This document shows, piece by piece, positions 31,392 through 38,630 of a stretch of DNA of 64,000 bases. Position 1 is the first letter of the stretch. Every line of letters starts with the position of its first letter. A program made the translations under genes and the position numbers. Under the pieces are notes generated by a model. That model saw only the letters and a program-made list of their open reading frames with translations. It did no database searches and had not been told where the DNA came from. Source of the stretch: Eubacteriales bacterium (GTDB lineage: Bacteria; Bacillota; Clostridia; Lachnospirales; Lachnospiraceae); the NCBI GenBank assembly GCA_030524545.1, contig JAUNGM010000004.1:90697-154696 (forward strand), in the 5' to 3' direction.

Positions 31392-32758
31392 TGTTTCTCC
31401 CTTCTCAACCATTCTTTCAAAGTATCTGCCTCAGACCTTCCTTCTTTCAACGGCGCCTCATAGGTCAGCTTATATCCATTCTGCTTATCCGGAACTCTCG
31501 TTACCAGCTTCATAATGCCACGGACTTCCTTATTCTCCGGATATTTAGTTAGCATTGCTGTCCGAATTTTCGTCACCTTCTCTTTGTCCAGATCATCCAG
31601 GAGGGATTCTGCAAACTCCCTATTCTGCGCCAGCATATAACACAAACGTCCCAGGCGATACTTCTCATGCGGAACCTTCATCACATACCAGACAAAAAGC
31701 GAATCAGCAGCCATCTTGGATATACCGAATACTCCTGCTATATATCCATCAATCAGCAATGCCCGGTTATATGTAGCTGAAGAACCAACAAAGTTATGCG
31801 TCCACAATACACGATAATACTGTGCCTCTGCTCCCTTTATAGGAATCACCTGCACCTTGCTGCCCTCTGTAATCTCGTAATCTCTTGGCAACATACTGCA
31901 CTCCAGCGGCTCCAGCTTGCTTTCCGATGGACGCTTTATCTTCTTTCCGTTCGCCAGAGCAACAGCTTCCTCTTCCCGGTTTGTCGTGATATAACTATTG
32001 AGGTCTGCCCTTGTGCCAGACCGGGCAAATATTGTATATCCTACCGCTTCTCCTGCTCTTTTTTCCTGATAGCAAATCACCAGAGCCTTTGCGTCCATGC
32101 ACATATCGTATAGCTGCTGATGCCCTGTATCTGGATTGAACAGCTGATACTCCGGCTCTTTCCAGGTCATTTTCCCCTGGGTGTCATAAAACTTCTCATA
32201 CCCCGAAAAGTATGTCGGAGGATTTGCGATAATCAGAGCGTGCGGATCATCCAGCACTTCTTTCAGATGGTCCCACATATCCAATGGACGGTAGCTCATT
32301 CCGTGCAAAAGCGCCTTCGTGCTATCGATCTGCTTTTGGATGTCCGCTATATGTTCTGCTCTCCGGTACTTTAAATCCATAAGCATATTGTGGAAATACT
32401 CATTTCCGGCACTTTTTGATGTGCGGAGATACATCTGGGCGTATAAAGCCGTTGCCGGGTCAAGCAACTCTTCATCCGTGAAGCCTTGAGCATGAATTTC
32501 CAGAGACTCTAATGATTGCTCTGTAATAGCATACCCAAGCACTGAGGTCATCATGGAAACGTCACTTGTTTCTATCTGCTCTGGTTTAAATCCGGAACGC
32601 ACTGCCAGATTCGCCATGGCGAACGTGCCGGCACAAGGTTCGACAAACCGTGTATATCCCGATTTCGCCGCTGTTTCAATCAGTTTTACCAGGAACTTCT
32701 GCTCTACCGTGCCAAGGCAACCAAGAAACATCTCTCCTGGGTCCCTAAAAAACGCCAT
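31358..32758 (-). CDS. Adenine-methyltransferase-like protein with extra C-terminal domain (candidate antirestriction/DNA modification enzyme)
   Basis: The 466-aa protein has a Rossmann-type motif I (RFVEPCAGTFAMANLAV) and a motif IV NPPT (LIIANPPTYFSGYEKFY) in place of the usual NPPY/DPPY. A large insert of ~90 aa separates them. Residues ~290-440 form a second domain (YYRVLWTHNFVGSSATYNRA, then YIAGVFGISKMAADSLFVW) that could be GNAT-like, as in phage Mu Mom. Related proteins are described as putative antirestriction adenine methyltransferases. The loss of the NPPY Tyr suggests altered chemistry or base specificity. It is followed by ParB-like, terS and terL genes. Confidence 0.7.
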   Translation of the reverse strand: MAFFRDPGEMFLGCLGTVEQKFLVKLIETAAKSGYTRFVEPCAGTFAMANLAVRSGFKPEQIETSDVSMMTSVLGYAITEQSLESLEIHAQGFTDEELLDPATALYAQMYLRTSKSAGNEYFHNMLMDLKYRRAEHIADIQKQIDSTKALLHGMSYRPLDMWDHLKEVLDDPHALIIANPPTYFSGYEKFYDTQGKMTWKEPEYQLFNPDTGHQQLYDMCMDAKALVICYQEKRAGEAVGYTIFARSGTRADLNSYITTNREEEAVALANGKKIKRPSESKLEPLECSMLPRDYEITEGSKVQVIPIKGAEAQYYRVLWTHNFVGSSATYNRALLIDGYIAGVFGISKMAADSLFVWYVMKVPHEKYRLGRLCYMLAQNREFAESLLDDLDKEKVTKIRTAMLTKYPENKEVRGIMKLVTRVPDKQNGYKLTYEAPLKEGRSEADTLKEWLRREKQWQENRAKAMK

Positions 32759-32795
32759 TCACCTTTCACTCCTTTCTTTTTTTGTTCAAAATATA

Positions 32796-32852
32796 CAAAA
32801 AGCCAGGTCAAGTCTCTGGTACTAACCCCGTGATCCAGGAGACCGCTCTGGC
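32796..32852 (-). terminator. Stem-loop with T-run upstream of the methyltransferase gene
   Basis: On the minus strand GCCAG (32852-32848) pairs with CTGGC (32806-32802), enclosing GTCTCCTGG/CCAGAGAC; the transcript then reads TTTTTG. This compound hairpin lies 38 bp before the methyltransferase start. It would stop or reduce read-through from the DUF488/RNA unit. Confidence 0.5.
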
Positions 32853-32860
32853 AAATTGCA

Positions 32861-32896
32861 CAAAATAAAGGCACCGTACTTTGATTATACGATGCC
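32861..32896 (-). terminator. Intrinsic terminator after the tRNA-like RNA
   Basis: GGCATCGTA pairs with TACGGTGCC (nine pairs, one G-U) across a 9-nt loop, followed by TTTATTTTG on the minus strand. It begins 8 nt past the CCA end of the cloverleaf RNA, which is where a small-RNA unit should end. Confidence 0.65.
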
Positions 32897-32904
32897 GTTT
32901 CTTT

Positions 32905-32973
32905 TGGACCGGACCCCTGCTATAAACAGGAACTCTCCCCTGGGTGGGAAGTGTGATCTTTCACCAGGTCCGG
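32905..32973 (-). ncRNA. tRNA-like cloverleaf RNA ending in CCA (degenerate or tRNA mimic)
   Basis: The 65 nt at 32909-32973 fold on the minus strand into a cloverleaf: a perfect 7-bp acceptor stem CCGGACC/GGTCCGG, a 2-nt linker (T8, G9), a 4-bp D-like stem GTGA/TCAC, a 5-bp anticodon-like stem CTTCC/GGGAG with a 7-nt loop CACCCAG, variable AGTT, and a 4-bp stem CCTG/CAGG with a 7-nt loop TTTATAG. A discriminator T and CCA follow directly. It departs from true tRNA: A in place of T33, no GG in a 4-nt D-loop, and no TTCRA in the T-loop. It starts 3 nt after the DUF488 stop codon and is followed by two terminators. Confidence 0.5.
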
Positions 32974-32976
32974 ATA

Positions 32977-33510
32977 TTATATTGTCATGCCCGCCATTCC
33001 GAATAAACTCATTTGCTGAAATCCATCATTTTCGCATTTGGACTCCTTCTGAGCGGCGGACTGTTTACTGTCTGCTTTCCTCCCTTGGCCTGCAGGCTTC
33101 TTTGCTTTTGGCGGGTTCGGGTCAGGTAATTCCTGAATAATCTCTCCCGTCTGTTCACAATACCACTGAGCAAACACGGTTCTGTGGCACCAATCTTCTG
33201 GTATTCTCACATCTTCATAGCAAAGAAGGACCAACTCTTTCCCCTGGTCTGCGGCGGCTTTCTCAAACCGCATAACCATATTAACGATATTATCTGCTCC
33301 AATTCCTTCCAGTTTCCGGTAATATGCTTCTTTGAATGGCTCCAAGTCCATCTTCAACATATACCCCTTCGGTGCCAATGAGTAGCACTGCGTCTCTATC
33401 GTATACCCCAGCGGAAACCTCGGTGTACCAATGCTTATTCCAACGCAGTAATACTTTTCTTTATTCTCGGTCAGCTCCTTATTGCTGTACCGGCTTGTCC
33501 AAATTGCCAT
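32977..33510 (-). CDS. DUF488-family protein
   Basis: About 177 aa from ATG 33510, eight bases after AAGGAG; an in-frame GTG at 33519 overlaps the RBS. The DUF488 signature is VLLCYEDVRIPEDWCHRTVF with preceding GADNIVNMVMRFEKAAADQG, and the N-terminus IWTSRYSNKEL is also typical. The C-terminal ~55 residues are Lys/Ser-rich and disordered. DUF488 proteins are of unknown biochemistry and are often linked to nucleic-acid modification. It is the first gene after the candidate late promoter. Confidence 0.75.
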   Translation of the reverse strand: MAIWTSRYSNKELTENKEKYYCVGISIGTPRFPLGYTIETQCYSLAPKGYMLKMDLEPFKEAYYRKLEGIGADNIVNMVMRFEKAAADQGKELVLLCYEDVRIPEDWCHRTVFAQWYCEQTGEIIQELPDPNPPKAKKPAGQGRKADSKQSAAQKESKCENDGFQQMSLFGMAGMTI

Positions 33511-33529
33511 ATCTGACACTCCTTTTCCT

Positions 33530-33543
33530 CTCGCATGTGCAAG
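33530..33543. promoter_or_regulatory. Operator-like dyad in the late promoter leader
   Basis: CTCGCATGTGCAAG is an imperfect copy of the dyad CTCGCATATGCGAA seen at 33764-33777 and related to sites near 44.1, 44.23 and 44.26 kb. It lies about 10-20 bp downstream of the predicted start of the transcript driven by the TATAAT at 33559-33564, in a place where a bound repressor would block early elongation. Confidence 0.45.
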
Positions 33544-33558
33544 TTTTTGTATGATTTA

Positions 33559-33587
33559 ATTATACTATGCGAGCAGGTCTAAGTACA
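33559..33587 (-). promoter_or_regulatory. Candidate late promoter
   Basis: A perfect -10 TATAAT (33564-33559 on the minus strand) has no good -35; 17 bp upstream is TGTACT. In place of a -35 the region carries CTTAGACCT (33583-33575), repeated at 33649-33641 in the loop of a strong hairpin. A promoter with a good -10 and poor -35 needs an activator, and the ArpU/RinA-like gene lies just upstream. It would drive DUF488, the RNA and the whole late operon. Confidence 0.55.
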
Positions 33588-33635
33588 CTGAAATACCCTT
33601 TTTTAACCGATTTTTCATATTTTCTCCGTCTGTTT

Positions 33636-33657
33636 CCGGGAGGTCTAAGCCTCCCGG
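33636..33657. promoter_or_regulatory. Perfect 8-bp inverted repeat upstream of the late promoter
   Basis: CCGGGAGG and CCTCCCGG flank the 6-bp loop TCTAAG, part of the AGGTCTAAG direct repeat. There is no T-run on either side, so it is not a standard terminator. It lies about 75 bp upstream of the -10, a fit for an activator site or a structural element. Confidence 0.45.
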
Positions 33658-33763
33658 TCAAACTTTGGAGGGAAGAAAAACACACGTTTTTTAGGGGTGA
33701 CATATAGCTTATCGGGCTTTTACCAGAATATCACGTTCCCTTTCGCTTGTCTAGTGCAACATT

Positions 33764-33777
33764 TTCGCATATGCGAG
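33764..33777. promoter_or_regulatory. Best copy of the operator dyad
   Basis: TTCGCATATGCGAG is a near-perfect palindrome with core CGCATATGCG. It abuts the stop codon of the late-regulator gene. Related copies surround the repressor promoter, so the prophage repressor may bind here to silence the late region. The remaining parts of the 258-bp gap (33520-33777) hold nothing else identified. Confidence 0.5.
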
Positions 33778-34470
33778 TTATTTTCTCTTCTCATCTCGCA
33801 TATTCTTTTTCTTTGAATTTCGGACGCTTCGCCTCGTCTCTATACTTTTCACACCCTCTATCCCAAAAAACAGGACCGATAAATCATCATACGCCTTTTC
33901 CAGTGTTCTATATACCGTACTCTTGTCAATCTGCTCCACTTCTGCCACTTCCTCCGGGGTCAGCGGCTTTTCTCTCAAATAAATCATCTCCACAACTCTG
34001 TGCCTACGCTGAATGTCCTGGATTTTTGACTTCTTACACTCTTTCTTGTAATTCTCCAGCTGCACATCCACGTGATTCATCAACATTCCCGTCACTATCC
34101 GGTTCCGGTTCGTGCTTGTAAGATTGAATTCATCTCTACGCACTCTGTCCAGAATTCCATCCAGTATTTCCTTTAGAGTGGGATCTGTCACCGTATCGGT
34201 TCCAGTTACGGACGTGTTTTTCATCCTTTTTAGCTGCCGGTAGTGGATGATGATTGTCTTTGCGCTGTTCTTGACCTTATCGGCCAATTCCTCACGTTCC
34301 TTTTCCTTCCTACGCTCATAGGCTTCTACTCCTTTCTTCGCTCCTTCCTTGCCCGCCGCTTTAATCAGATTGTCCAGGTCCTCTGCCGATATGACGACAA
34401 ACTTTTTTTCTTCCCTGGTGTCCTCCTGCTCCTGCGGCATTTCTGTTATTGCTGTTCTTTCCTCTGCCAT
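33778..34470 (-). CDS. Late transcription regulator (ArpU/RinA-like, sigma-4-type HTH)
   Basis: The 230-aa protein ends in a sigma-region-4-like helix-turn-helix (RHRVVEMIYLREKPLTPEEV, then AEVEQIDKSTVYRTLEKAYD), the arrangement of ArpU/RinA activators that switch on phage late genes. The N-terminal half is charged with a coiled coil (~40-80). It lies between the early block and the late promoter region, as RinA-type activators do. The family is assigned by pattern, not by an exact motif. Confidence 0.75.
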   Translation of the reverse strand: MAEERTAITEMPQEQEDTREEKKFVVISAEDLDNLIKAAGKEGAKKGVEAYERRKEKEREELADKVKNSAKTIIIHYRQLKRMKNTSVTGTDTVTDPTLKEILDGILDRVRRDEFNLTSTNRNRIVTGMLMNHVDVQLENYKKECKKSKIQDIQRRHRVVEMIYLREKPLTPEEVAEVEQIDKSTVYRTLEKAYDDLSVLFFGIEGVKSIETRRSVRNSKKKNMRDEKRK

Positions 34471-34506
34471 GATGCCACCTCCTTGACTTTGCTCTGTTTT
34501 TGAGAT

Positions 34507-34536
34507 AGAATCTCAGTAGGGTGCTGGCTCCGTCAA
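34507..34536 (-). promoter_or_regulatory. Weak candidate promoter for the late regulator
   Basis: TTGACG (34536-34531) and GATTCT (34512-34507) are separated by 18 bp on the minus strand, with an inverted repeat GAGATagaATCTC overlapping the -10. It would start a transcript 30 bp before the late-regulator gene. The -10 is poor, so confidence is low. Confidence 0.35.
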
Positions 34537-34557
34537 GGGGCTGGCTTTTTTATTTAT

Positions 34558-34893
34558 CTACCCTCGTGTTTTAAGCGCCTGTCCGCATTCCGGGCAATAC
34601 TTATCTCCAACTATTCCCTGATCACAACAATTCTCAGTGCCACAGACCGGACAGTAATATTCGTCAACGTGGATATCCGTTACTTTCATTGCCTGCTGCT
34701 TCTCCATTGCTGTCCGGCATTCTTCCGGCGTACCGATCTGTCGGTACTGCTGCAGCTCCTGCATGGCGGAGATGGCGGTTTCTCTCGCCTCTACCGCCTC
34801 TTCAACATCCTTCAGATAATTTACGTGAACTGGAGATTTATTTAATACCTCAATTTCATTCTGCAATTTTTCTATCGCTCTCTGAATATCCAT
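34558..34893 (-). CDS. Small zinc-ribbon protein with helical N-terminus
   Basis: The 111-aa protein has a helical/coiled-coil N-terminal part (MDIQRAIEKLQNEIEVLNKS) and a C-terminal zinc ribbon with two CxxC pairs (YYCPVCGTENCC ... YCPECGQAL). Proteins of this design are common in early regions of Firmicute phages; the function is unknown. Its ATG overlaps the stop of the upstream gene. Confidence 0.65.
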   Translation of the reverse strand: MDIQRAIEKLQNEIEVLNKSPVHVNYLKDVEEAVEARETAISAMQELQQYRQIGTPEECRTAMEKQQAMKVTDIHVDEYYCPVCGTENCCDQGIVGDKYCPECGQALKTRG

Positions 34894-35141
34894 CAGTCAG
34901 TCCTCCTCCCTATCTCTTTTCGCATTGTTATAAGATATCCTAATTCTTCCTTTCTTCGCCTTACTTTTCTCCATCCCGCATTCTCAAGCTCTTTTCTCAT
35001 GGTCACTGTGCCTCTCTGGTAGAAAGTTATTTCTACAGACTTTGGAGGTTTTCCAATAACTCCGGTTATTTTTAATCCCGGAAATATTTTCTGCAGTTTC
35101 TTCTCCTCGTCTATAACTCTTTCGTCCTTAAAAACACTCAT
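34893..35141 (-). CDS. Small early phage protein
   Basis: The start was set at ATG 35141 (MSVFKDERVIDEEKKLQKIF) because AAAGGAGGG lies upstream; the longer frame to 35264 overlaps the previous gene without an RBS. The 82-aa product has a beta-rich centre (LKITGVIGKPPKSVEITFYQ) and a basic C-terminus (WRKVRRRKEELG), suggestive of nucleic-acid binding. No family is recognised. Confidence 0.6.
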   Translation of the reverse strand: MSVFKDERVIDEEKKLQKIFPGLKITGVIGKPPKSVEITFYQRGTVTMRKELENAGWRKVRRRKEELGYLITMRKEIGRRTD

Positions 35142-35154
35142 TTTGTCCCTCCTT

Positions 35155-35409
35155 TCACTTTCTATACCCGGCGCAAGTCGCAAAATGTGATATATAGCCA
35201 TATCCATCCGCTTCCGCAGCCTTACACCTTTTCCCTGATACAACTTCCCCGCTTGGCAATACAATTCTTTCCTTACCGCCCTGGACTTTCTTGTAGTCTA
35301 CAAACTGAGGATCAACCGGCATATTCTTTCCTGCTGCAGTCTTTAACCACATGATCCTTGCTCCGCACTTCTGGCATTGTCCAAAATTTCTCCTTACAGA
35401 GTTTTTCAT
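35155..35409 (-). CDS. Small zinc-binding early protein
   Basis: The 84-aa protein has CQKCGARIMWLKTAAGKNMP near the N-terminus and a C-terminal HFATCAGYRK, giving CxxC plus His/Cys ligands. This fold (a one-finger domain with KNMPVDP) is widespread in phage early regions. ATG at 35409 is preferred over 35418, which is only two bases from the Shine-Dalgarno sequence. Confidence 0.65.
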   Translation of the reverse strand: MKNSVRRNFGQCQKCGARIMWLKTAAGKNMPVDPQFVDYKKVQGGKERIVLPSGEVVSGKRCKAAEADGYGYISHFATCAGYRK

Positions 35410-35428
35410 AAGCGTCATGTCTCCTTTC

Positions 35429-35785
35429 TCAATATCCTGCTCTCCGTTTTTTCTGCCCTGGTTGTTTCTCCCTATGTTGCGTTTCCCGTTCCAACTCCAT
35501 TTCCTTTAATTCATCCCAGCTCGCATACCTCCCACTTGGCAGCAAAATTGACGCTTTCCCCAGTACCACTGCTTTCCCTTGAATAGTCATGTGTGGGTAA
35601 CTCACCAGCACATTATATTTCCTGGCAATCTTGAATGCAGCGTCACTTATGAGCTGTCGTACCTGCTTTATGGTCTGCGGTTTTGTCCTTCGTCCATCAA
35701 GCGGAAGCTTCTCCAGCTTTTCCCGCAGTTTTTCTTCCTCAGTCAAGATGATCTCGTGCACAAATATGTATCTTCTTGCACCCAT
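35429..35785 (-). CDS. Early phage protein, unknown
   Basis: The 118-aa protein begins MGARRYIFVHEIILTEEEKL and contains RQLISDAAFKIARKYNVLVS, with a highly charged C-terminus (ELERETQHREKQPGQKKRRA). The RBS is GAGAGG. It may bind DNA given its basic end; no motif is decisive. Confidence 0.55.
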   Translation of the reverse strand: MGARRYIFVHEIILTEEEKLREKLEKLPLDGRRTKPQTIKQVRQLISDAAFKIARKYNVLVSYPHMTIQGKAVVLGKASILLPSGRYASWDELKEMELERETQHREKQPGQKKRRAGY

Positions 35786-35809
35786 ATATCGTATCCTCTC
35801 ATTTAGCGC

Positions 35810-36136
35810 TTATACTGTATCGCTTAGGCGTTCTACTCCATCTGGCAATTCAGCAATCCCGACATCCTCCAAAGTCATCCAAGCATGAACCTTTTCTCCC
35901 TCATAGCTTCCACACTCTTCGATCCAAGCCAGTCCTGTTTCTGGTTCTCCCTCCATTGCCCAGCTTTTCGCATCCGGTTCTTTATCAAGATCGGCAAAAT
36001 ATCTAGTTTCTACATATGCAACTCGTCTTTCAGTCCTTTTGCCATCTTTCCACTCATTCGCAATCAGTGTACACCAATAAATTCCTGGAACCTTTGGGTT
36101 TCCATCTTTCTCAACATAATTCCACTGTTTATTCAT
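35810..36136 (-). CDS. Small early phage protein (DUF551-like)
   Basis: The start is ATG 36136 with AAGGAG six bases upstream. The 108-aa product reads WNYVEKDGNPKVPGIYWCTL, AYVETRYFADLD and GLAWIEECGSYEGEKVHAWM, an arrangement seen in small DUF551-type phage proteins (beginning near W and ending with VxAWM). The function is unknown. Confidence 0.6.
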   Translation of the reverse strand: MNKQWNYVEKDGNPKVPGIYWCTLIANEWKDGKRTERRVAYVETRYFADLDKEPDAKSWAMEGEPETGLAWIEECGSYEGEKVHAWMTLEDVGIAELPDGVERLSDTV

Positions 36137-36158
36137 ATTGTTCTCCTTTTCTCCTTCA

Positions 36159-36476
36159 TCACTGCATATTTGGTTTTCTGGTCTTCTGCACCTCCGTAAG
36201 AGTCGGCGCATTAACGTTCTTAGCCAGGTAATCAGCCAATTCCTTCGCTCCCGCATTTTTTACCTCCACTTCATTCGCAATATGGCGCAGGGCTGTTACA
36301 ATCAGCCCTGCATCCGCTGCAGAATACGGAGAAATTGCACTGATGATATTATTTGAATAATATTTCAATCCGTCCTCCACCATGGTCATAGCCTCTTTCT
36401 GCTTTCCTTTTTGGAGCAGCTCATTCCCACGGTTTACGAAACTTTTCATCCGCTTTTCTTTCTGCCTTTTCATCAT
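36159..36476 (-). CDS. Helical early phage protein
   Basis: The 105-aa protein begins MMKRQKEKRMKSFVNRGNEL and is helical throughout (EAMTMVEDGLKYYSNNIISA, GLIVTALRHIANEVEVKN). Its RBS GGAGG is placed before two adjacent ATG codons (36476 and 36473); it overlaps the acidic protein's stop. The function is unknown. Confidence 0.55.
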   Translation of the reverse strand: MMKRQKEKRMKSFVNRGNELLQKGKQKEAMTMVEDGLKYYSNNIISAISPYSAADAGLIVTALRHIANEVEVKNAGAKELADYLAKNVNAPTLTEVQKTRKPNMQ

Positions 36477-37153
36477 TCATCCTCCGGGTCCTCATAATCG
36501 TAATCATCTGGCTCTTCGCCTTCTTCTTCGTTCCCGGCTCCATCCAGAAGTTCATCCGTCATATCCTCGAATTCTTCATCTGGGCTTTCTTCCTCAGCCT
36601 CCGGATTCTCCGGCGCAGGGATGCCGTCCTGTGGTTCTCCCTCTCTTTCAACTTCGGTATACTCTCCGTCAATAATTTCTTCATCCGTAGGCCCAGGTAA
36701 CTGCGGGATGCCAGTCGGACTCTCTTCCTCTGCTTGATCTTCCGAAGAGCGGCCGCTACCCTGGATATTATCCTGGAAATCATCGTCAAAAATGGTCCTC
36801 TGCTCGGTGTTTGCAATAGGTTTCATAACATATTCGCCAGAATCCTCGTCAAATACCAGCTCCATCTCCGTGTCCATGTTTCCCTTCTTTTCATCCTTGA
36901 TCTGAACGGCCGATGTCACTTTATGCACAAATTTGGGTTTCTCAATTCTTCTACTCTCGCCTTCAATATTTGGATCGTAATTTGGAATATATGCCGTATC
37001 GAAACTGACATCTATTTTCAGAGTCATACTTCCCTCTGTTGCGCCTTTCTCCTGCATATTTCCCAGCAACCTTTGAAGAACAAAATTCATATCTCGCTTA
37101 ACATTACTGAATGTATCGCTCTCGAAATTCAGCTCTTTTTTGAAATCTTCCAT
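36473..37153 (-). CDS. Acidic early phage protein
   Basis: The 226-aa protein has a structured N-terminal domain (~1-120, DMNFVLQRLLGNMQEKGATE, MTLKIDVSFDTAYIPNYDPN) and a long Glu/Asp-rich disordered C-terminus (~130-226, ending DYDYEDPEDE). The net charge is strongly negative, so DNA mimicry is possible but not supported by any motif. It lies 3 bp after the DUF1351 gene. Confidence 0.6.
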   Translation of the reverse strand: MEDFKKELNFESDTFSNVKRDMNFVLQRLLGNMQEKGATEGSMTLKIDVSFDTAYIPNYDPNIEGESRRIEKPKFVHKVTSAVQIKDEKKGNMDTEMELVFDEDSGEYVMKPIANTEQRTIFDDDFQDNIQGSGRSSEDQAEEESPTGIPQLPGPTDEEIIDGEYTEVEREGEPQDGIPAPENPEAEEESPDEEFEDMTDELLDGAGNEEEGEEPDDYDYEDPEDE

Positions 37154-37156
37154 CTC

Positions 37157-38620
37157 TTACTCCACCTTTCCGTATTTGATATTGTTTTCCTTCATGTAAT
37201 CTACCAGGCCCTTCAGCTGCGCCTTTGTACCAATAGCAAAGAATCTTACTCTGGCCTTTTTCTCCGGCTTTGGTGCGAACGGATCAACCGCCGCCGTAAA
37301 CGCTTGGCGTTCGATACTCTCGATTGCTCTACCCATCGGAGAAACCGGAGCAGATTCATTTTCCCACGGAATCGTTCCGGTTTCTGCCTGTTCTGATACG
37401 CTTTTCATGCCAGATATTCCGGTTTCAGGCTGATTCGTTCCGTCCTGTACGTCCTCTGGTACAATCTGATTCTGTGCTGCCTGCTCAACCTCGATTCTTG
37501 CCGTCTCTGCTCTCTGCCGTTCTTCCTCTGCCCTGCGTGCCTCTTCCTGTCTGCGGTGTTCCTCTTCCCGACGTTTTCTTTCAGCTTCCTGCTCTGCCTT
37601 ACGGCGCTTTTCTGCCTCCAGTTTTTCTTCCAGGTCGGAGAGCCGCTTATTTTCAGCCAGTGCTTTGCTGAGATCCAGGGTCTTAATATAAACGTCTTTT
37701 GCGTTCAGCTTATATTTGCTGTCCAGACTGTCGATTGTCTCCAAATCTGTCCGTACTTTTTCCACCTTCCGCTTTACATCTGCCTGGGCAGTGCCGAGCT
37801 TATATGTCTTATTCAGATACCGGCTTTCAAAAACCTTCTCAAACGGAAGAACCGCCGCTAAATCTCCTATCACTTCCTCGTAGGATTCCCGGATGCTCTT
37901 TTTCTTTTCCTCTCTCTGCTGATCCTCAAACGCCTTAATCTGAGCATCAATCAGACTGACCGGTTCTTTGATAAGTTCCAAGACCTCCTTGACCTCTGCC
38001 TCGAATGTCGTGTACGGCTCCATGATAATACTCTTGACTCTCTTCCGGCGTTCCTCGATTGCGTCCGTCAGCTTATTCAGCTCTGCCCGGTCTGCTTTCG
38101 CCTGTTTCAGATTGTCCTCCGTATAAACCACATTCTGATAGGACGCTACCTTTGCCCTGACTGCCGCCTCCAGCTCTTCACGGTTCCACTTAATTGTCCG
38201 AAGAAAGCCATCCTCTGTCGGATTGATAAGCCGGAATTCCATTTTAGCCGGTACTGTTTCGACCACTTCTACCTGTTCATTTTTTGTTTCTGACATTTGC
38301 ACTCCTCCTTTAAAGTCTTCCCAATGCAGATATGCCCTGCCCACCAAACACTCCATTGAATACTCTTCTATGTCTTTTTCCTTACGGAGCCATGCACAGT
38401 GTTTTCTGCAATGCTCTTTGATTTTCTCCAGAAGATCGGTTTCTCCTGCGTCATCAATAGCCTGTAAAACAGTCTTTCTCCATTCCTCCGGAGAAAAATC
38501 TCCTGCTTTGGTTCTGTAGGTTTCTTTGAACCCATATTCCTTTCTGCCTCTCTTGTCGTAGCCTTTTACATATGACCTCCCAAGACGATGAAAGCTGTAA
38601 TTCTTTAATTGGTTCTCCAA
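37157..38620 (-). CDS. DUF1351-type recombination-region protein with N-terminal extension
   Basis: The full frame gives 487 aa from TTG 38620 (AAGGTGA). A strong internal start (AAGGAGGAGTGCAA-ATG at 38296, product MSETKNEQVEVVETVPAKME) begins the DUF1351 portion, so the 108-aa N-terminal part (SPEEWRKTVLQAIDDAGETD ... SMECLVGRAYLHWEDFKGG) may be a separate product or a fusion. The DUF1351 body has a long charged coiled coil (~330-400, Glu/Arg/Lys) and ends FAIGTKAQLKGLVDYMKENN, a C-terminal motif common to these proteins. Its genomic place with RecT fits recombination accessory proteins. The role is unknown. Confidence 0.7.
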   Translation of the reverse strand: MENQLKNYSFHRLGRSYVKGYDKRGRKEYGFKETYRTKAGDFSPEEWRKTVLQAIDDAGETDLLEKIKEHCRKHCAWLRKEKDIEEYSMECLVGRAYLHWEDFKGGVQMSETKNEQVEVVETVPAKMEFRLINPTEDGFLRTIKWNREELEAAVRAKVASYQNVVYTEDNLKQAKADRAELNKLTDAIEERRKRVKSIIMEPYTTFEAEVKEVLELIKEPVSLIDAQIKAFEDQQREEKKKSIRESYEEVIGDLAAVLPFEKVFESRYLNKTYKLGTAQADVKRKVEKVRTDLETIDSLDSKYKLNAKDVYIKTLDLSKALAENKRLSDLEEKLEAEKRRKAEQEAERKRREEEHRRQEEARRAEEERQRAETARIEVEQAAQNQIVPEDVQDGTNQPETGISGMKSVSEQAETGTIPWENESAPVSPMGRAIESIERQAFTAAVDPFAPKPEKKARVRFFAIGTKAQLKGLVDYMKENNIKYGKVE

Positions 38621-38630
38621 TTACATCACC

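Noticed and set aside
32905-32973. Hammerhead ribozyme in place of the tRNA-like RNA
   Set aside because: A CTGGTGA stretch recalls the hammerhead core CTGANGA, but the A is missing and no GAAA plus cleavage-site arrangement fits the helices.
36734-37396. 220-codon plus-strand frame opposite the acidic protein and DUF1351 genes
   Set aside because: It lies antisense to two well-supported minus-strand genes and shows low-complexity composition of a shadow frame.
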